This document shows, piece after piece, positions 1 to 30,711 of a stretch of 64,000 nucleotides of DNA. The translations under genes were made by a program, and so were the position numbers. The notes below the pieces were generated by a model that was given only the letters and a program-made list of their open reading frames with translations, did not search any database and was not told where the DNA came from. The DNA lies in the NCBI GenBank assembly GCA_023634235.1, contig JAMKCF010000013.1, positions 2,790,001 to 2,854,000 on the forward strand. Direction: 5' to 3'. Every line of letters starts with the position of its first letter. Positions within the stretch are counted from its first letter, which is position 1. Source of the stretch: Pisaster brevispinus. Lineage: Eukaryota; Echinodermata; Asteroidea; Forcipulatida; Asteriidae.

Positions 1-877
1 CATAGACCTTTACAGGGCGCCGTAAGCGCAAAATTCAGTGGTAAGGAGTGCCATGAATTTGGGTGAATGCTCACACATGCTGGCTAATCTTCTTTATCGT
101 TTATGGAATACACATTTGCACAGATTTTGTTCGCTATTGTAAACACAGAAAGTTTCTTACTGGTAAGTTTGCTTACTGGTAAATTTGCTTACTGGTAAAC
201 AGCCTTTATGAAACTGGGCCCTGGTAACAGCTATGCAATTGTTATCTCGACTTAGAGATAAATCTCGGCAAAAATGAGTTATCCTCGACAAAGAGTACAT
301 GTAACATGTCACAAAAATAAAAAATATATCGGGAGGCTAATCATCCTTACTCGCAGCTGAGAAGCTGAAATGCAAAGGGCAGAGCTAAAATGTGGCCGAG
401 CCGTTGGCATGTAAAGGTGCTTTTTGGCGGCCAGCCACTTCGACCCATATATGGCCATGGAGAACAGCCAGAGATCAAAAGTGTTTGATTCTTCCAGAGG
501 GAGGTAAACCGGAGGGCCCCACAGAAACAAAAAAACACGGCACAGGAGAGAACCAATGCACAACTCTACTCACACATCGCCCTAGCCGGGAATTGAAGCA
601 GGGCCAGTGTGGTGAGAGGCAAGCCCTTGACACACAAGCCCACCCATGCAACCCTTGTGTGGTATATTTAGATAGCAGTTTGACCCCAAAAGGTTACTCA
701 AAGCTGAATTACTCAAACTCATTCAAAAACTCATTTACTCAAACTCAAGGTCACATTTCTGGCACTGCATGTCACAAAGACATTTCCACTCGATGATACA
801 TGTAGTTGGACTCAATGAGCACTGAGCTCTAACAGTCATTGAAGGTTAAGAGTTGCATTCAAGCGAGGGCTCACTCC
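1..877. other. 3' flank of TMEM259 with repeats, no gene seen
   Basis: Holds a 17-bp tandem motif near 158-200 (ttactggtaa repeated three times), half of a GGGCCC-type inverted-repeat element near 217, and a tRNA-derived SINE at 333-660. Part is probably TMEM259 3' UTR, but no polyadenylation signal was recognised. Confidence 0.6.
333..660 (-). repeat. tRNA-derived SINE, family A, copy 1
   Basis: Shares its length and many blocks with 13203-13500 (for example gagaaccaatgcacaactct and gtgagaggcaagc). Read on the minus strand it starts with a tRNA-like head: a box-A-like stretch, then a box-B-like ttcaattcccggcta. Diverged. Confidence 0.65.
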
Positions 878-19714
<18,837 letters not shown>

Positions 19715-22700
19715 ATGACAGATCGCAGGTCACCAATTCCTCAAAGCGTTTCTCAGATGGAACCAACCCGAGACTATGACATAATTGACGATGAAGCCGT
19801 TGGGACGACAGCTCCTGGCTCAACTTCAATGCCGATCACCGGTGTTGGGAGAAAAGTGTTCGGCCAAGTTGGGCAGACCCTGCACGCTTCAGCTGACAAG
19901 ATTTTCCGCAAGGGTGTGCTTGGCGGACTGGGTGCTGCTGAGGTGGAGGACAGTGACGATTCAATGAGCACCACTAAAAGTGAAAACGACTTTGACTTCA
20001 TGCCTGGTCTTTCGAGACATCCAGCGCCGGAAATGGAACGAGAGATGCAGTTTGATCAGCATCGTTACCATGGCAATGTTGAGATGGAGTTTGGGACTGC
20101 ACAGCAACAAGAAACATTTGCACCGACGCTCAATTTGCCTCGCATCAACTGTCCAGAAAAAATTGTATAAATAATACTCATTTGGTTGATTTAGATTGAG
20201 GGTTAAGATTATCGTAATTATAAATAATCATTGACATTATTAGACATTGTTGCATCCAATCCTCCTATACAGTGGTACTACAAACTGCCACAAAGTACCA
20301 TAAAAAGGCTAGCATTGGATGCATGGGTTTCTTCTGTTATAGTGTTATACTGCTGTGCTGGTTATTATAAAGCCCTTTGCCATTGGCTTGTGTACTGTGT
20401 GTGTTATTTTGTGACAAGACTACAACTACAAGAGCATCAGCTTACTAGTGTAGTACTAGTAGTACTCTAGCTTGTTACTACAGTTTACTTCGCAGTTCCA
20501 CAGCCTTTAACTTAAACCCTATTATTAGTACTATAGCATTCTCCTGCCCAACTGGCTCTTTCCACAAAATACCACAGAAGACTGTGGAGACAAATTCCAC
20601 ATGCTTCTCTGCTTGCTCTTGGCCTAATTTCATGGTTCTGCTTACCGTGGAATTCTGCGCTAATGGCCCATGGAATTACATGCTTTACAGGGCTCTGTAA
20701 GCGCAGAATTCCACCACAGTAAGCAGAACCATGGAAGTGGACCCTACCCTGCTGGTCTCTGACTTTGTAACAAAACATCAGACATGTAATTAGTTGTAAA
20801 TGCAAAAACCACTCTGAAATATTCTCTACTTTATCTGTCCCTTTCATATGCAGATCATCTGTATCGATTTAGCTACTGAAGTAAACAGAGTTCCTTTTGT
20901 CTCCAAGGACGGGTGAGACAATAATTACTCTTTGTTTTGAGCGGTCTCTGCAGTTCCAGTACCCTGATCCAGCGCTCGATTTCACAAAGAGCTAAAATTG
21001 AGATCTTTAGATGTTCATCAACCTTGGGGGCCGTTCAGAATAGTCGGTGTTAAAAATTTCCGAAATTGTGGGTGGGTGGGTCACGAGAATTAACTGAAAA
21101 TCGAAATTCAGTTTTTATTTAGTATATAAATTAACAACTGAAAAAGAAGAAGAAAAAGTACCCAGCTGGCCAAGATTGTCAATTCAATTCCTGATTAAAC
21201 TACAAAGTTGTTTGTTTATGCCTGAAAAAACCCATTGAAAACTACTGATGTTGGAGACCTTTGGTCTAAAGTATCTGGTTCATTTGAGGCATTACTTTTT
21301 TTTTCAGTGTATAGATTATATTATGAAGCCATTCAATATTTAAAAATCGAAATTTTGCCTTTGTGCCCTTTGGACTGTTCCAGTAGAAGTTTAAATTTCT
21401 CTCAGAGGTGCCCTTTACTAAGTGAAAAAACTGCCGTGCCCTAACAACGAACTATCAGGCTTATTCATTGGTAAAGTTTTTTTTTCAAAAATGATGATCG
21501 AATAATCATATATTTTTGAGAATTATTCCATTTCAATTCTGTTTTATTCTTCAGTTCCAGGAGTAATCCTCTGGAGCTTATCCAGAGAGCCTTGAACATC
21601 TTTGTCCAGACGAAGAGCGCCATCAACCCTAAGCATGAATTTGCGCTGGTCCTCCTCCAAGAAAGTGCATTATGGGTAAGACACTTCATACACAAACAAA
21701 TTTACGGACATGAGCCTTGTAGGTTGCACAGCTAGGAAACAGTCGGAAACAGTTATGCCCCTTCGATGGCTTCACCAATTATGGGGCATAACAATACTTG
21801 TTTTAAAAACCTTAAGTCAAAGTTTTGAAGAACAACAATTTTGTTGACCTATTTTAAAAAGGGAGATCTTTATATATATATTTTTTAATGCAGATCCAGG
21901 ATTTTACATCTGATGTTGATGAATTTGTTAATGTGTTACTGGATATGACCAACGATACCACAGAATGTGACAGCTGTAATTTGAAATCACTCTTTGATAT
22001 CATGTAAGTTCCTTCTTTTGTTTATATTATATATTCTCTGTTTCATGCTCGGGAAGTTCACTGAAAAGTGAGAGACTGAAAGATGGATGCAAGGTATTAA
22101 ATTTACAACGGAGTGCCTTTGCGCAAATTTAAACTTTCGCATAGTGCACAGAAATTTGCGCACCCCAAATGCCTCGACTTGTCTCAGTCGTGGTCCTCCA
22201 GAGTCGGATGTAGCCCTCTCCATGCGCTCTCCATTTTCCTCTTTTTTAGCTGTTTCGTAGCGAAGCGCAGCGAAACAGCTCTTGTTTTCGTTAAAGTTTT
22301 TGTTATTAGCTGTTTCGCAGCATAGCGCAGCGAAACAGCTCTTGTTTTCGTTAAAGTTTTTGTTATTATTTTTTTTTTTTCCTTTTTTTATTTGTCTGTT
22401 TCAGTAAAAAGAGCCATTGAGATAACACACGTTCGTTCTAAGCGGCCTTTTGCATAGTTCCAAATGAGCAATTGCAATGAAACTTTCAGTGATGAAAGGC
22501 ATTGGTGCAATAATGATCCTAAAACAATGATGTCATGATGACGTCATCACCTGTCACGTGACGTAATTTTAAAGGTTTATATTTTAAATATTTGAAAATC
22601 TGTAACAAATCAGCCACAAGAGACCGTAGGTTTCTGTTTGTGGGATTGTATAGGGATAAGTTAGGTCTTCATTTTATTCAGTGTGCGTGACCTCACATGA

Positions 22701-25656
22701 CCTCTACTTCCGGTCGAAACAGGAAGTGCCTCGTTATTCAAAAGTGTAAATAGTTATGAAGTTGCTTTTAACGATGTTATTGTCTGGCAAGGGTGGGTAA
22801 TTAAAAAAAATTACCGATGACGTCACAATACACAAGAGCGCCCTCTAGCGGCAGGTTGAAAACTGATCAAAATGGACTTTTTGAAGATGTGTGTGGTGAA
22901 GTTTTGTGTAATCACTTCAAAAATTACACACATGTTGATCGTCAGGCAGCCATCATATGTGTGAAATTTCAGATCGATGACGTCATCGGGGGTCACGTGA
23001 CGCGGCATTAAAGGTGCCTTTTTTAATGTTGTATATATCTCCCTAAGTGGTAGTGCGATCATGTTGAAACTTGGTAGGTTGTTGGATATTGGCAAGTTCT
23101 TGTAAATTCTGAAATGACGTCATGATGACGTCATCACATGATTTTTTATGATTTTTTGAAAAAGTTATGGCGAAACAGCTCGGCATTTGTACACAAATGC
23201 AATATGTCTAGTTATTTTTTTTTTTCCTTTTTTTATTTGTCTGTTTCAGTAAAAAGAGCCATTGACATAACACACGTTCGTTCTAAGCGGCCTTTTGCAT
23301 AGTTCCTAATGGGCAATTGCAATGAAACTTTCAGTGATGAAAGGCATTGGTGCAATAATGATCCTAAAACAGTGATGTCATGATGACGTCATCACATGTC
23401 ACGTGACGTCATCCTAAAGGTTTCTATTTTAAATATTTGAAAATCAGTAACAAATCAGCCACAAGAGACCGTAGGTTTTTGATTGCGGGATTGTATAGGG
23501 ATAAATTAGGTCTTCATTTTATTCAGTGTGCGTGACCTCACATGACCTCTACTTCCGGTCGAAACCGGAAGTGCCTCGTTATTCAAAAGTGGAAATAGTT
23601 ATGAAGTTGCTTTCAACTATGTTATTGTCTGGCAAGGGTGGGTAATTAAAAAAAAATACCGATGACGTCACAACACACAAGAGCGCCCTCTAGCGGCAGG
23701 TTGAAAACTGATCAAAATGGACTTTTTGAAGATGTGTGTGGTGAAGTTTTGTGTATTCACTTCAAAATTTACACACATGTTGATCGTCAGGCAGCCATCA
23801 TATGTGTGAAATTTCAGATCGATGACGTCATCGGGGGTCACGTGACGCGGCATTAAAGGTGCCTTTTTTAATGTTGTATATATCTCCCTAAGTGGTAGTG
23901 CGATCATGTTGAAACTTGGTAGGTTGTTGGATATTGGCAAGTTCTTGTAAATTCTGAAATGACGTCATGATGACGTCATCACATGATTTTTTATGATTTT
24001 TTCTATTTTCAAATTCAGTTGAGTAATTTGAAAAAGTTATGACGAAACAGCTCGGCATTTGTGCACAAATGCAACATGTCTAGTTTGTGCTTGTCTTATC
24101 CATGTTGTACCCAGGTAGGATGTTGATGTCGTCTCCACCTGTTTTTCTGTCTGCCTCGTTTCCTCTTCCCTATTCTTGTTTGCCAATCTCAAATTCTTCT
24201 GGTCAATCTGTTATCATTAACGCATGTCCAGCCCATCCCTACTTTGAATCCCAATAGCATTGTGCAAATTTGCAAGGTGTTCAATGTGTTCTCAACAGCT
24301 CTAACAGTACAAAATGCACAAAACTGTTTTATTTTCCATGGACTCTGAAAGTCCGTTCCTGATTTCGATTGGGAATCACCTATTTTGCATTCACTTTTTT
24401 TCTTGTGCACTCAGACAAGAGAAAGTGCAGCTGCCTGAAATTGAAGACATCGAGTGCTTACCACCTCCGCACATAGTCAGGATTCTGTTTGTGTATGGTC
24501 GATCTCGATGCATCCCTCAGCTTAGTGCAGACGGTGACACACAATCACAGGTTGGTTTTATCGCAGATGCCAAACTACAGTCGTTAATGGTTGTAGCGGT
24601 GATAGCGTAACAGCTTCTGGCTCCCAAGGACATAGTTACGACAGCATAAGTCTCGCGGGAGCAGCAATTTCAGAACGCAGTATCTTGCAAAACTATAGTC
24701 CCATGGCAGCCATTATCGCCGCAGCAAACATTTAACGACTTGTCCACAAGTCTAAAGTCAAACCTGTATTGTACTTCATAGTACAGACAACACTTGTTAT
24801 AAAGAGGTTCTGCTTACAAAGAGTACACTCTGAAGCCCCAAATCTCATTTTTACTTTGTGGTTCTTTGTTTTGCTTTCCTCTTACAACAATTCTGTTATA
24901 AAGAAATAATTTTGCCAGTCTCAGCGATCTTGTTATAACAAGAGTCAACTGTATTTTACTTGTTAACCCATGTCTGCTTGGCATCATTTTCTGTGCTAAA
25001 CACATTTGCTGTGGATGGAACTACACATTCCCAATGCAATTTTGTTTTTGAACGTTTGAAAGTTACTTTCATTATATGTTATATTTTCTTCTGCAGTCAC
25101 AACAAAGCTTGTCAACATCACCGTACTTCTTCTTTGACGTCTTTTATTTCCATGAGCCTCCAACAGAAGACAATTGCTGCAAGGTAAAAATTTGCCATCC
25201 CCACACTTATTTAAATGGGAGAAATTCAAAACTGTAAATAAAATTTACATAAACCTTTATCAAGCTGCCACCATCTCAGTCATATTCCTAGTATCCAACA
25301 GCAGTAATGGATGCTAATATTCATCAAACGATAAGGAACAAGACTTTTTGCCCTTCTAGCCTCAGTTTGGTTACATTAATTTGAATAGGAGAAAATCAAG
25401 ATGAACCCACCATGGTAAACTTCTATAGCTGGTATTCATATCCAGTGTGCAATACTGGGTCCTCAAAAATGTCTTTCTTCCCATGCAGGAAATTTACGAT
25501 GTTTTCTTAAACCTTGATGTCCATAACACTTCATATATCCATGAGGTTGGCAGGAATACAAAACAAGTCCACGAGAAGATGGCGATGTTAATTGCTCATC
25601 CATTACAGAGACCACAGCAGACACAGTGCCAGTACAACATCTTCAGGGACGAGTAG
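19715..25656 (+). CDS. BABAM1: BRISC and BRCA1-A complex member 1 (MERIT40), complete CDS in 7 exons
   Basis: Scaffold of the BRCA1-A and BRISC deubiquitinase complexes, which act on K63-linked ubiquitin in DNA-damage and receptor signalling; it has a von Willebrand A-like fold. Coding exons: 19715-20164, 20854-20912, 21555-21675, 21894-22003, 24415-24550, 25097-25183, 25489-25656; 1131 bp, 376 aa (human 329). All junctions are GT..AG and keep frame. Recognised matches: INCPEKI at the end of exon 1 joining IICIDL in exon 2 (start of the vWA-like fold), KHEFALVLLQ in exon 3, LPPPHIVRILFVYGR in exon 5, PYFFFDVFYFHE in exon 6, and HEKMAMLIAHPLQRP (a diagnostic C-terminal block) in exon 7. Residues 1-140 are acidic, low-complexity and poorly conserved, as in the family. 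The start is the first ATG of the exon with a good context (aaaaATGac). Oddity: intron 4 carries a tandem 845-bp repeat. Confidence 0.96.
20631..20734. repeat. Near-perfect palindrome with 31-34 bp arms
   Basis: catggttctgcttaccgtgg (left arm start) is mirrored by cagtaagcagaaccatg at the right end; the gaattctgcgct part also pairs. The loop is about 38 bp. The window's first 60 bases hold a related half (gtaagcgcaaaattc). Located in BABAM1 intron 1. Confidence 0.75.
22248..24083. mobile_element. Tandemly duplicated repetitive element in BABAM1 intron 4
   Basis: A 60-bp palindromic head (agctgtttcg...cgaaacagct) occurs twice at 22248 and 22308. Two copies of a unit with an 845-bp period follow (about 22370-23215 and 23215-24083), each ending in cgaaacagctcggcatttgt. 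Copies are nearly identical; the second carries about 27 extra bases near 24000. The unit holds several TGACGTCA and TCACGTGA palindromes. Each unit has a 64-codon open frame that looks incidental. Confidence 0.8.
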
Positions 25657-25786
25657 ATATTGTATTATTTGGTTCTCTGTGGTAACCAACTTTTCTTTGG
25701 GTGATAATAACTGTTAAAGGTAGGGTCATAGATTGGTTTTTGTCAATGTAATGCTACTTTATAGGCGAAATTAGAAAGAAAGATAC

Positions 25787-25792
25787 AATAAA
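25787..25792 (+). promoter_or_regulatory. BABAM1 polyadenylation signal AATAAA
   Basis: First AATAAA found downstream of the BABAM1 stop, 131 bases past it. Confidence 0.6.
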
Positions 25793-25809
25793 AGTCACAT
25801 GTAAAAGTT

Positions 25810-25975
25810 TCCCAGGTTGTATCGTAAACTTGGGTGTGATCCCTGGCTATAGGGCAGCTTACGGTTGAATGGCTTCTGACTGGCACCCCCGAACAAAGAC
25901 ATTGACTAATAGGGAGACCGCCAACATAGGGCTGCTGCAGTCAATTTTTCTTTGTTCAAACCCAAGTTATGTAAA
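25810..25975 (+). repeat. tRNA-derived SINE, family B, tRNA body deleted
   Basis: Holds the family blocks cgtaaacttgggtgtgatcc, gaatggcttctgactggcac and ccgccaacatagggct, then jumps to gcagtcaatttttctttgtt. The tRNA-like body present at 43150-43460 between these blocks is missing. Confidence 0.7.
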
Positions 25976-27409
25976 AGTTCCAGCGGTCTTTTCACACGCA
26001 CATCGAATCCATCCACGTTGGGCAAGGTGACAGCTGGTACCTACCGCATCTCTGGCCGCAGCATTCGCGAATGGACACCAACCCTCAGATATCCGAGAAA
26101 TGAATCATCTCTCAGGTTCAAGTATTTGGGGGTAAAAAAAATTGTCAAACCCTATTACTTCAAAGTTACTTCAAAGCTATTACTCTCTCAAAATAGTTTA
26201 TACTGTCAACAGCTGCAGCGCATCTCAACAAGTAAGTTTTTCATGATCATTAATTTTTGGAGTACGTACATGTACCAATGTTTGACCCTACTGCAGCGCT
26301 TCTCAACAAGTAAGTTTTAATGATCATTAATTTTTGGAGTACGTACCAATGTTTGACCCTACTTTTAAGCATATCATGTCACCAGACTTGGGTCCCTCTC
26401 ACAGAGGCCATAAGGTTGCACATCCAGCTGTGCATTTTTCTTGGTGGCAAGATGACATCAATGCATAAGGTCTATTTCCTAAATAGCTTTAACAGTACTT
26501 GTCGTATCTTTGAAATATTTTGTATAATCATCACCATACCCAGACTATTTTTCTTTCTTTTCTTTTTTTTTTCCACACAATTTTTTAGAGAATTTTGCAA
26601 ATTCAAACAATGTCTGTCAAATTTTATTGGAAATAAAGGACCTTAGCTTTAACCTGTTTTGGTTGAATGGAATTGGGTCTAAACTTGCAGCCGTCTGTGG
26701 CTACTAATGAGCAATTTGGCATAAACTGCTTGGAGCAGCTGTGGTGTCTTGCAGATTAACAGGCCTAACAGATTTGTTTAAATTTAACGAGGGTGACCCA
26801 TCCAGCACAGCTGATCAAATGGGAAAAAATACACCAAACTAAAAAATGCTAATGAGGTGAAGACTTCGGCAGAAAGGGCACAATTTTATTTTGAAAATAA
26901 GCTTTATGTTTTTTTCAAAGACGTGCAGTTTATCTTGCAAATTCAACAGCGTTTGTTTTAAATAATGTGGACTGCACTCAAAGACTGCGTGAAGACTTCT
27001 CCCATTATAGAAGTGAACTATGGCCTTTTCCGGTGCAAAATGTTGATGGCGCACTGTATTGTCACAATGTTTTGTGTTATTTTAAGTTCAAATTGCCGTC
27101 TTTGCTCATCCAGCTGGGATATTTATTTGAGGTAACATATATGGGTGTTGCTCATACACATTCAAATATAAGATGAAATAAATATAGAGAATAATTTGGG
27201 GCTTATTTTGCTATCAAGTTAATATGCTTACCGGTACCTAAGTATGTATGTACATGTATATTGAATAAAAATCTCTGTAACGAACAATTCCATAAAGGGA
27301 TAATTTGTTTTTATTTCTATGTATCTTCTCTTCTGAATATTGATACAAAAATTACTAACATGGTTTCATTCAGACATTAAGTCTAATGACCAAATATAGG
27401 GTATGCTTT

Positions 27410-27640
27410 TAGTAATAACAAACCTGTGAAAATTAAGGCTCAATTGGTCATCAAAGTTGCAAGAAAATAATGAAAGAAAAAAAAACCTTGTTGCATAGAA
27501 TTGTGTGCTTTCAGATGCCTGAGAAAGGCTTCATGCGTGAAGTGAAGCCTTTTTCGGATTCAAATTTTTGGGTGAAAAATAACCTTTCTTTAAAACTACA
27601 TTATTTCACAGGGTGTCATTTCTAACATTGCTTTAAAATA
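27410..27640 (-). mobile_element. Element M1, reverse copy
   Basis: Reverse complement of parts of 5201-5587: tgaaaattaaggctcaattg, cagatgcctgagaaaggctt and ttatttcacagggtgtcat correspond to the M1 interior. Confidence 0.6.
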
Positions 27641-27657
27641 TCAACAATTCTCTAGGA

Positions 27658-27856
27658 CTCAATTTCATAGAGCTGATTAAGCACACGAAGTAGCCAAGTA
27701 CAAAAAACACTTTACTGCATACTGGAATTTAAAGGTAACCAGCCAAAACACCATTCCACATGGTGCTGTCTATGACTGGTGTCCTGCAAATTTGTGCTTA
27801 GCAAGACATTGTTAAGCAAGATTTTGTGCTTAAGCAGCTCTATGAAATTGGACCCC
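27658..27856. mobile_element. GGGCCC-AATTTCATA inverted-repeat element, copy 1
   Basis: Left end ctcaatttcatagagctg and right end cagctctatgaaattggacc are inverted copies; about 199 bp, non-coding. Other copies are at 48090-48267, 48487-48640 (partial) and 53584-53743. Confidence 0.75.
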
Positions 27857-28448
27857 GTTGTCTTTACCAAGTAAGTTTTAATGTTTATATATACCATCCC
27901 CTTAACACAGTGGCAGACTTTACTAGCAAATATAATATCGAACAAATCAATACATCGTTACCTGCATGCCCAGCCCAATAGGGACACAACATAATTATTG
28001 AGCTGATCACTTTTTCAAAGGCGTGCACTTTATTTCGCAAACTATTATTAAACACAAACATTTTTATGGACCTCAAAAAAAGAAGAAGATAAATAAGCAC
28101 TAACCAATATTTGTTTCATACTTGCAAATTCCAAGTTGCTTTAATAACTTTTGAACAAGTTCATTTGTTTATTTGTTTACTGCCATACCCAAATATGTTA
28201 AATAAAACCTTTGCCCTTTCCATTGTAGTTGTTCAGTCCATTTATACAAGTATTAATTGTTCCAATGCATCTTCACTTCTGAATAATTACAAAAAACATG
28301 TTAAATTCAGCCAATATAATATCAGTCACTTATTACAGTTATTGAATACCAGCGAATACATGGCTATAATTGAGATAATTGTTGTTTTCAGTGGCCTATT
28401 GTCTTGAATAAAGTGCCAAGGCCAGGCAAACAATTAGAAAACAGTAAG

Positions 28449-29755
28449 CAGACGCGGATCCAGCAAGAGGGGGACCGCGGGGGCACCTGCCTCCTGGAAA
28501 AAACTTTACCCCTAAAAAAATATATATATATATATTTGCTGTACAACTGCGCGTTTATTAAATGACAACCGTAAAGCCTGTACCATACAATCAGGCCGCT
28601 GATTGTCTTCAATTTTAATATGTTCACACCTGAAAACCGGAAAAACTGTTGACCAGATAATATTTCCTAAAAAGCCCCATTCCAATAGATTCATATTGTA
28701 TACAATGTACATTGTGTCGACTCGACGTGTGCACCTGGATACAGTGGCGGGAAAAAACGAAGAAACTTTCATTTTGACACGAGCCCAACGCCTAAAATGA
28801 TGCCCGATGGCTGCACACAAAATGCGATGCCATGCCAACGAAAACAGGTGAGACCTCAGAGTTTGTGAACAATTCTACTATTTGTATCGAATAAAACCGT
28901 ATGCGATTGTTTTAAATATCATGTCACTGCAAACACGGAGACAAAATTAAACAATTGCACAAGCGTCTCTCAGTGGAAGTAGGCAAAGGGCGGTTAACCG
29001 AAGACCTCTGCTTATTTGTTAATCAACAACAGCGGACTTACCACCAAACATATCACAGTATGCTAATGAGCGGACACTATTTGGCAGCGGACACTTTTTG
29101 GCATGACACCGAGCACAACGGGCGCGCGCTCTTCACCGGAAAAAAAGTAACTAAATATATGGCAAGTAAAGCAAATTCTTACTTTTTAACTTGATAATAC
29201 AAAGTAAAATGCGTCTAAAATGTCCTAGATTTTACCGGAGAACATCCAACCCCGAATCTTTCTCAAAGCCCGCTTTAGGGACCCCGTGCACGCCGGTGTG
29301 TCTCGGTCACGGTATAATGACATCCTGGCTACAGTGCTGTTTCTATACGCGGCAAGCGTGTGGCCCCTTTATTTAGTATTTTAAACCCAAATGTGAGACT
29401 TGGTACAAAATATTGTGTAAAACACCTCTAGAATATTCAAGATTGCACAGGAGGAGAGAATCTCCATGAAGTGAGCCCTGGACCCCAGGCCCAGCGAAGG
29501 CTGCGCTTGGCATTCGCTGGTTCTTCTCGCAGATAATACACTGTAACTAACGCTGTTTCTACATGCAGCAAGCGCGTGTGGCACACGTAAACATTCGCAA
29601 TTATCCCATGGTTATGTAGACCTACGTACATAAACCAATGGAATAAGTGGTTTTCAACAAGTAATACATGTTTTGGGTCAATATTTACAAAATTTAGGTG
29701 TGCCCCTCCCCCCCCCCCCCACACACACTTAAAAAAAGAACTGGATCCGTGCCTG
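28449..29755. mobile_element. Possible non-autonomous DNA transposon, 1.3 kb
   Basis: Left end cagacgcggatccag and right end ctggatccgtgcctg form 15-bp inverted repeats with three mismatches, each next to a G- or C-rich run. Such cag..ggatccag ends are known in hAT-type elements. No target duplication could be read and no transposase was found, so this may be two solo ends. Confidence 0.4.
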
Positions 29756-30711
29756 TGAAGTCCCCTTTGACCATATAAAAACAATTTTTTAAATGCATAT
29801 GTTGAACAATAGAACTGGTCCCTGATAAATAGTTGAACATGATTAAGTAAGCCTAATTGTAAGATTTCAAGATAATTAAAAGAGACATTCTCTGATGAGA
29901 GAATAGTGATGATTTTTATTTGGGTCCCCAAAGACCACATACATGTAAGGTTATCAAGAAAGGTACCTTGGGTAACAAGCAAATAATACAATAATAACAG
30001 TAAATAAACCATAACCAAAATATATAAGGTAATACACATATACAAACATAATTTAGCAGCACCACGAGGTCATATCACTGGCAAGAGACTGTGCAAGTCT
30101 CGCGCGCATTCAAACTTTGGGAACCAAGTTGGTCCAAATGAGTTTTTGGCCTGCGTGTGCGCGAGTCCGTTTCTTCAAATGCTTTTTATGACTATAAACA
30201 TTGTATCTAATTGTTGGGAAATTAAAATTTAACCCAACCAAAACATAATCTGAAAGTCATTTAAAGTTCTTTGTCTGCAAATAAGGATGATGTTGGTATT
30301 AGATGGTAACTACTGAAAAAAGTAATTGGTTGGTTTTTAATCTGAAAGCTCACTGATTATAACGATCTTACCAGTACCAATCACCAAGAGAAATAGTTCC
30401 ACCTGAAAAACTTCCAAAGTTATGGAAATATGACAAAACAAACCACCATTGCTTAAGTTGGGTAGGAACATGCAAAACATTTTTTACAAAACATAAACCT
30501 TTTTTCCCTTTTTCTTCCTAACGAAAACGTCAAGAGGACAGTAATTAAATCATTAATCCCCCAAGCAGCAATGAACTTAACCCTGATATAATCCATAGCG
30601 AAAGAGCTTAACTTTACACTTATCTGTTGCTTAAATTGGAAAAGAATTGTTGGTTAAATTGAGTTAAGCAAAATGATAATGGTACCTTTGTCTGAAATTA
30701 TTTGAACTTAC

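Larger units (their letters stand above)
25657..30711. other. Convergent intergenic region BABAM1/AS3MT, repeats only
   Basis: About 5 kb with no recognised gene. It includes the BABAM1 polyadenylation signal, a SINE B copy, a 43-bp direct repeat near 26225-26350 (cgcatctcaacaagtaagtt), M1 and GGGCCC-type inverted-repeat elements, and a possible 1.3-kb transposon at 28449-29755. Confidence 0.6.

Noticed and set aside
392..796. 134-codon plus-strand frame
   Set aside because: Lies over the SINE family A copy; composition and repeats explain it.
22817..23856. Two near-identical 64-codon frames 845 bp apart
   Set aside because: Conserved only because the whole unit is duplicated; no coding signature or family match.
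29437..30045. 202-codon minus-strand open frame
   Set aside because: It crosses repeat sequence and a C-run (poly-Gly), with no domain, no splice context and low-complexity hydrophobic start.
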